DNA of 64,000 nt from positions 1-64,000 of the forward strand of contig CAJQNB010000018.1 of NCBI GenBank assembly GCA_905479575.1. The letters run 5' to 3'. The stretch comes from an uncultured Pseudophaeobacter sp. GTDB taxonomy: Bacteria > Pseudomonadota > Alphaproteobacteria > Rhodobacterales > Rhodobacteraceae. Positions within the stretch are counted from its first letter, which is position 1. The number at the start of each line of letters is the position of its first letter. Of this stretch, positions 60,892 through 64,000 are shown piece after piece. The position numbers and the translations under genes were made by a program. The notes beneath the pieces were generated by a model, which was given only the letters and a program-made list of their open reading frames with translations, was not told the origin of the DNA and ran no database searches.

Positions 60892-62865
60892 ATGCCCCTC
60901 CCCCTAATCATTGACAGCTTTGCAGGTGGTGGCGGTGCCAGCACCGGGATCGAAATGGCCCTAGGCCGCAGCCCGGACTATGCCATTAACCACAGCGCCA
61001 AGGCTCTTGCCCTGCATGAGGCCAACCACCCCGACACGATCCATTTAGACAGCAATATCTGGGATGTGGAGCCGACCACAGTAACCAAAGGGCGCCCGGT
61101 GGGCCTCTTGTGGGCATCGCCAGACTGCAAGCATTTCAGCAAGGCCAAGGGTGGCGCGCCCCGCGACCGCAACATTCGGGATCTCGCCTGGGTGATCGTC
61201 GATTGGGCCGAGAAGGTAAAACCGGACGTGATCCTGATGGAAAACGTCGAAGAGTTCAAAACCTGGGGGCCGGTCGGAGAAGACGGGCAGCCTCTGAAAT
61301 GGGCGGCAGGCCAAACCTTTGATCTTTGGACCAAGCGGCTGAAAAAGGCTGGGTACAAGCTGAAATGGGGAGAGCTACGCGCCTGTGACTACGGCGATCC
61401 GACCATTCGCAAGCGGTTCTTTCTGATCGCGCGACGTGATGGCCGGCCAATCGTTTGGCCCAAGCCGACGCACGGCGCCCCCAAGAGTAAAGCGGTAAAA
61501 TCCGGCAAGCTAAAACCATGGCGCACCGCGGCAGAATGTATTGACTGGTCACTGCCTTGTCCGTCGATTTTCGACAACGCCGCTCAGATCAAAGAAAAGC
61601 ACGGCCTGCGCGCGATCCGTCCGCTAGCCAACAACACCCTGGCCCGCGTGGCGCGCGGTATGCAGCGCTATGTCTTGGACGCTGAAAACCCCTTTGTGGT
61701 CGAATTGCCAGATGGACAGACCGCCGCACCCTCGGTTCAAAGGTTCAACACCGGGGCAACCGGGCAAGATCTGCGCGAACCACTGGCGACCATCACAGCC
61801 AACAGCTACATCAAGAAGCCCGGCGGCGCCGCCCCCCTTGGCTTGATCTCACCTCACCTGCTGAGCCTGAAAAACACGGCGCGGCGATCCTGTGACGCGC
61901 AAGCGCCGCACCCAACAGTTCTGGCCAGCGGCACCCATTCGGCACTCATTGCCCCGCACATTATGACGATGCGCAACGCTCAAAAGCCTTTCAATGGCGC
62001 TGGGGAGCCGGTGCACACAATTACAGCCGGAGGCGCGGGCCTCACCATTGTGGCACCAGTTCTGACCTACGCCCAGCAAGGCGGCCGGAATCGAGATGTG
62101 ACTAATCCTCACCACACCATCACGGCGAGCCAAAAGGATCAGAATGCAGTGATTGCACCGGTTCTGATAGGATGCGGCGGGCGCGCAGCGCAGAGCCGCC
62201 CACGCGCCGGGAATGAGCCAGTCGCGACCATCACGACAAAGGCTGACACTTGCATTCTGGCGCCCTTCCTGGCGCAACACAACAAGGCGCGCAGCGGTTT
62301 TAATCCCGGGCGCACCCTTGAGGCCCCGATCTCAACAGTGACAGCCACAGGCTCACAACAGAGCCTCATCGCCCCATGGTTTGCCAAATATTATGGCACC
62401 GGCGATGGAGCCCGCTGCAACGACCCAATGCACACGGTCACCGTTAAAGATCGCATGGGCCACATGCAGGCAGAGCTGGCCGCGCCGACCTTCTCCCCAG
62501 AACATGAGGCCCGCGCCCGCGAGGTGGCCGATTTCCTACGCAGCCAGGGCGTCTGGGATGGGGGCGAGTTCGTCACTGTCACCATCAAGGGGCAAGAATT
62601 CGTCGTGGTCGATATCGGCATGCGCATGCTGACACCGCGCGAGTTGTTCAGCGCCCAAGGCTTCCCACCTGACTACGTGATTGAGGGCGTCTGGTCCCTC
62701 GATACCAAAACTGGGGAATGGTCGTTCCACGCTTTCACTAAGAACGTGCAAGTGAGCTGCTGCGGTAACAGCGTCTGCCCCGGCTTAGCCAAGGCACTCG
62801 CCGCAGCCAATTGCGGACACCTGATCGCGACCGAACAGCAAGGCATTCAAGTTTCGACTGCATGA
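60892..62865 (+). CDS. DNA (cytosine-5) methyltransferase with internal repeat array
   Basis: A 657-aa protein from ATG 60892 (GGAG 6 nt upstream). C5-methyltransferase motifs: I DSFAGGGGASTGIEMALG, IV LLWASPDCKHFSKAKGG (catalytic Cys), VI ILMENVEEF, VIII IRKRFFLIARRDG, IX RELFSAQGFPPDYVI, X GNSVCPGLAKAL. Between VIII and IX about seven units recur of the type P..T(I/V)TA...(I/V)AP.L (for example EPVHTITAGGAGLTIVAPVLT and EAPISTVTATGSQQSLIAPWF), making it much longer than usual enzymes. Probably protects phage DNA from restriction; target unknown. Confidence 0.88.
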   Translation: MPLPLIIDSFAGGGGASTGIEMALGRSPDYAINHSAKALALHEANHPDTIHLDSNIWDVEPTTVTKGRPVGLLWASPDCKHFSKAKGGAPRDRNIRDLAWVIVDWAEKVKPDVILMENVEEFKTWGPVGEDGQPLKWAAGQTFDLWTKRLKKAGYKLKWGELRACDYGDPTIRKRFFLIARRDGRPIVWPKPTHGAPKSKAVKSGKLKPWRTAAECIDWSLPCPSIFDNAAQIKEKHGLRAIRPLANNTLARVARGMQRYVLDAENPFVVELPDGQTAAPSVQRFNTGATGQDLREPLATITANSYIKKPGGAAPLGLISPHLLSLKNTARRSCDAQAPHPTVLASGTHSALIAPHIMTMRNAQKPFNGAGEPVHTITAGGAGLTIVAPVLTYAQQGGRNRDVTNPHHTITASQKDQNAVIAPVLIGCGGRAAQSRPRAGNEPVATITTKADTCILAPFLAQHNKARSGFNPGRTLEAPISTVTATGSQQSLIAPWFAKYYGTGDGARCNDPMHTVTVKDRMGHMQAELAAPTFSPEHEARAREVADFLRSQGVWDGGEFVTVTIKGQEFVVVDIGMRMLTPRELFSAQGFPPDYVIEGVWSLDTKTGEWSFHAFTKNVQVSCCGNSVCPGLAKALAAANCGHLIATEQQGIQVSTA

Positions 62866-62890
62866 CCCGCCCCGATACACCCCGAACCCC

Positions 62891-62905
62891 CACCCCTTTG
62901 ATGGA
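62891..62905 (+). repeat. Leader repeat, copy 2
   Basis: CACCCCTTTGATGGA, 8 nt before the start of the 65-aa gene. Part of a longer similar leader (CCGAAccc-type sequence upstream) shared with copies 1 and 3. Confidence 0.75.
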
Positions 62906-62913
62906 ACCCGATA

Positions 62914-63111
62914 ATGAGTGAACCCTCGTACTACGACCCATGGAATGAGACAGGTCGCGTCGCTACCGGGTGCCATGAAAGCACCAAGCCAACGCACTCA
63001 CAGATCCTGGGGCCAGACGGAAAACCGCTCGCGTATAAGCCAAACCCCATTGGCTTCGACCTTCGACCCAGAGACACCAACCGCCACCATACCGAAACCG
63101 CACCCCTTTGA
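62914..63111 (+). CDS. Small hypothetical protein of 65 aa
   Basis: MSEPSYYDPWNETGRVATGCHEST... with HSQILGPDGKPLAYKPNPIGFDLRPRD. Start at ATG 62914 with GATGGA upstream. Its stop lies within leader copy 3. No family recognised. Confidence 0.55.
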   Translation: MSEPSYYDPWNETGRVATGCHESTKPTHSQILGPDGKPLAYKPNPIGFDLRPRDTNRHHTETAPL

Positions 63112-63115
63112 TGGA
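63101..63115 (+). repeat. Leader repeat, copy 3
   Basis: CACCCCTTTGATGGA, preceded by CCGAAACCG as in copy 1. It holds the stop codon of the 65-aa gene and the ribosome binding site of the next. Confidence 0.75.
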
Positions 63116-63122
63116 GCCACCT

Positions 63123-63302
63123 ATGAAGACCCGAGCCCAACTAGAATTGTCAGAAATTCGCGATGCCATCCGCCAGTACGTAGAAGAGAAGACAGGCGGA
63201 AAAGTTCAGGACAACGGCATCCACCTGCGCTTCAGCAAGGCCGACCCTGACGACCCACGCGAAAGCGACAGCTTCTCCGCTTCAGTCACCTACACGACTT
63301 AA
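63123..63302 (+). CDS. Small hypothetical protein of 59 aa
   Basis: MKTRAQLELSEIRDAIRQYVEEKTGGKVQDNGIHLRFSKADPDD..., start at ATG 63123 with GGAG 8 nt upstream. Helical N-terminus followed by a beta-strand region. Function unknown. Confidence 0.55.
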   Translation: MKTRAQLELSEIRDAIRQYVEEKTGGKVQDNGIHLRFSKADPDDPRESDSFSASVTYTT

Positions 63303-63351
63303 CCGCACCAAAAAATGAACAGACCAACAAGACTGAGAAAGGAGATCCCCG

Positions 63352-63612
63352 ATGAACACTCTTTGGCTTCTGACGGCAAAATATGAAGGCAAGCCCGTGG
63401 TCTCTGCTGATGATGTCCGTCAAGACTATTTTGGCGGCATGAACCGGGAAGTGTTCCTTAAAAAGGTGGACAGCGGAGAAATCCCCCTCCCCCTCACAAG
63501 GCTGGGGTCCGGTCAGAAAGCGGCTAAATGCGTCCACATTGCAGACTTAGCGCAGTACATCGACGCTTGCGCCTTACAGGCAAGAAAAGAGCTAAAACGG
63601 AAGATCAGCTAG
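63352..63612 (+). CDS. PrtN-like (pyocin activator family) small DNA-binding protein
   Basis: An 86-aa protein starting MNTLWLLTAKYEGKPVVSADDVRQDYF, with SGEIPLPLTRLGSGQKAAKCVHIADLAQYIDACALQARKE. This matches PrtN-type proteins (EIPLPL, QK.AK.VH..DLA.Y.D). PrtN activates pyocin genes in Pseudomonas. Here it is the last early gene, ends 88 bp before attR, and lies just upstream of int in the circular phage, where excisionases are usually found. Ribosome binding site AAGGAG. Confidence 0.8.
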   Translation: MNTLWLLTAKYEGKPVVSADDVRQDYFGGMNREVFLKKVDSGEIPLPLTRLGSGQKAAKCVHIADLAQYIDACALQARKELKRKIS

Positions 63613-63627
63613 GCAATTGGTTGCAAT

Positions 63628-63647
63628 AGTATGCCTCAAAGTATGCC
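63628..63647. repeat. Right-arm integrase-type repeats
   Basis: AGTATGCC occurs at 63628-63635 and 63640-63647, spaced 12 bp. The same heptamer GTATGCC recurs in the left arm at 31412-31451. The following 40 bp are AT-rich, as for a bending-protein (IHF) site. Confidence 0.6.
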
Positions 63648-63700
63648 TTTCTGTTCTGAAAATTTTTTATTATTATTTATCAGATACTTGCACTTGCACA

Positions 63701-63716
63701 AATCCGGTTACAAATC
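63701..63716. repeat. attR core (prophage right attachment site)
   Basis: AATCCGGTTACAAATC, identical to attL. The host sequence directly after it, GCCACG (63717-63722), is the original P1 5' strand of the metZ SAM-II riboswitch read on the minus strand. Confidence 0.93.
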
Positions 63717-63737
63717 GCCACGGTGGTGATGCAAAAC

Positions 63738-63766
63738 CCGATACGCCTGTTGCGACGCTCGGTCAA
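63738..63766 (-). promoter_or_regulatory. Orphaned native metZ promoter
   Basis: On the minus strand TTGACC (63761-63766) and TATCGG (63738-63743) are 17 bp apart and end just upstream of the displaced riboswitch 5' strand. In the uninterrupted chromosome they would start the metZ leader about 10-20 nt before P1. They now point into the prophage right end. Confidence 0.6.
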
Positions 63767-63899
63767 GAATTTTGCGCGCCCTGAGCACGCAATCACACGG
63801 CTGTGACCTATCGCCTTCGCAGCTAGGCTTGCTTGCATAGGGTCACCATGCTGTTATCGGCCAGAGACTGTCGCACACAGATCATACAAAGGGCAAAGC

Positions 63900-64000
63900 A
63901 TGCAGGACCCAATCGCGTTACATTACTGGCCGACGCCAAACGGCTGGAAAATCGCCATCGCGCTGGAAGAAATGGGCCTGCCCTATGAGGTCAATCTGGT
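63900..64000 (+). CDS. Glutathione S-transferase, 5' end only (cut by window edge)
   Basis: The frame starts at ATG 63900: MQDPIALHYWPTPNGWKIAIALEEMGLPYEVNLV, the N-terminal thioredoxin-like part of GSTs of the YghU/YfcG type (TPNG.K..I.LEE). It continues beyond the window. It is the host gene that originally lay upstream of, and divergent from, metZ. Confidence 0.85.
   Translation, partial: MQDPIALHYWPTPNGWKIAIALEEMGLPYEVNL

Larger units (their letters stand above)
31271..63716. mobile_element. Complete-looking HK97-like siphovirus prophage (about 32.4 kb)
   Basis: Bounded by a 16-bp direct repeat, it holds integrase, lysis, tail, head, portal, terminase, replication, repressor and early genes in an order normal for temperate siphoviruses. 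No broken structural gene was seen. The excised circle would be 32,430 bp. Structural genes read right to left; the early operon reads left to right. It carries a LuxR/LuxI pair in its control region, which is unusual. Confidence 0.93.

Noticed and set aside
31271..63716. Element as a gene transfer agent
   Set aside because: Some tail genes resemble GTA genes, but the element has att sites, integrase, terminase small subunit, lysis cassette and an immunity region, which GTAs lack.

Overview
The window is a chromosomal segment of an alphaproteobacterium of the Roseobacter group (Rhodobacteraceae). The evidence is C4-pathway hemA behind an FNR-type box, roseobacter-like IspG, LysC, PtsP and FolE2 proteins, and a SAM-II riboswitch on a methionine gene. 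About 31.3 kb of host DNA is followed by a complete-looking prophage of about 32.4 kb and a short host remnant.

Host part, left to right: the 5' end of a peptidoglycan glycosyltransferase (with an odd PBP1A/MtgA junction), an amidase, a PLP aminotransferase diverging from an M48 protease and a DsbA-like thiol oxidoreductase, ispG, a RodZ-like protein, hemA, an M20 dipeptidase, two identical tRNA-Asp genes and one tRNA-Val, a histidine phosphatase, a GST, a TetR regulator with three operator-like repeats facing a flavodoxin-fold oxidoreductase, a six-gene minus-strand operon for a CoA-linked aromatic acid pathway (probably 2-aminobenzoyl-CoA), then ptsP, lysC, trkH, folE2 and metZ.

The prophage (31271-63716) is bounded by a 16-bp repeat, AATCCGGTTACAAATC. 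The left copy lies inside the SAM-II riboswitch of metZ. Phage DNA replaces the 5' strand of riboswitch stem P1 with a near-equivalent sequence, and the probable native metZ promoter is left about 32 kb away at the right end. The left end holds the tyrosine integrase and a small membrane protein. A minus-strand block carries lysis genes, tail fibre, tail tip, tape measure, tail, connector, capsid, S49 protease, portal and terminase genes (HK97-like siphovirus order, transcribed right to left). Next come replication and accessory genes, a likely origin and HNH/NUMOD-type genes.

The control region (57.1-59.4 kb) is the most striking part. Two short XRE regulators share a divergent operator region. 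Next to them is a 41-aa open frame whose sequence copies the C-terminal tail of one regulator. Then come a LuxR-type receptor gene and a LuxI-type acyl-homoserine-lactone synthase gene. Related palindromes (TTCACC...GGTGAA) precede the regulators, luxR and the early operon. This looks like a lysogeny switch with its own complete quorum-sensing circuit. The rightward early operon ends with a cytosine methyltransferase carrying an internal repeat array, two small genes, and a PrtN-like regulator that lies just upstream of the integrase gene when the phage is circular.
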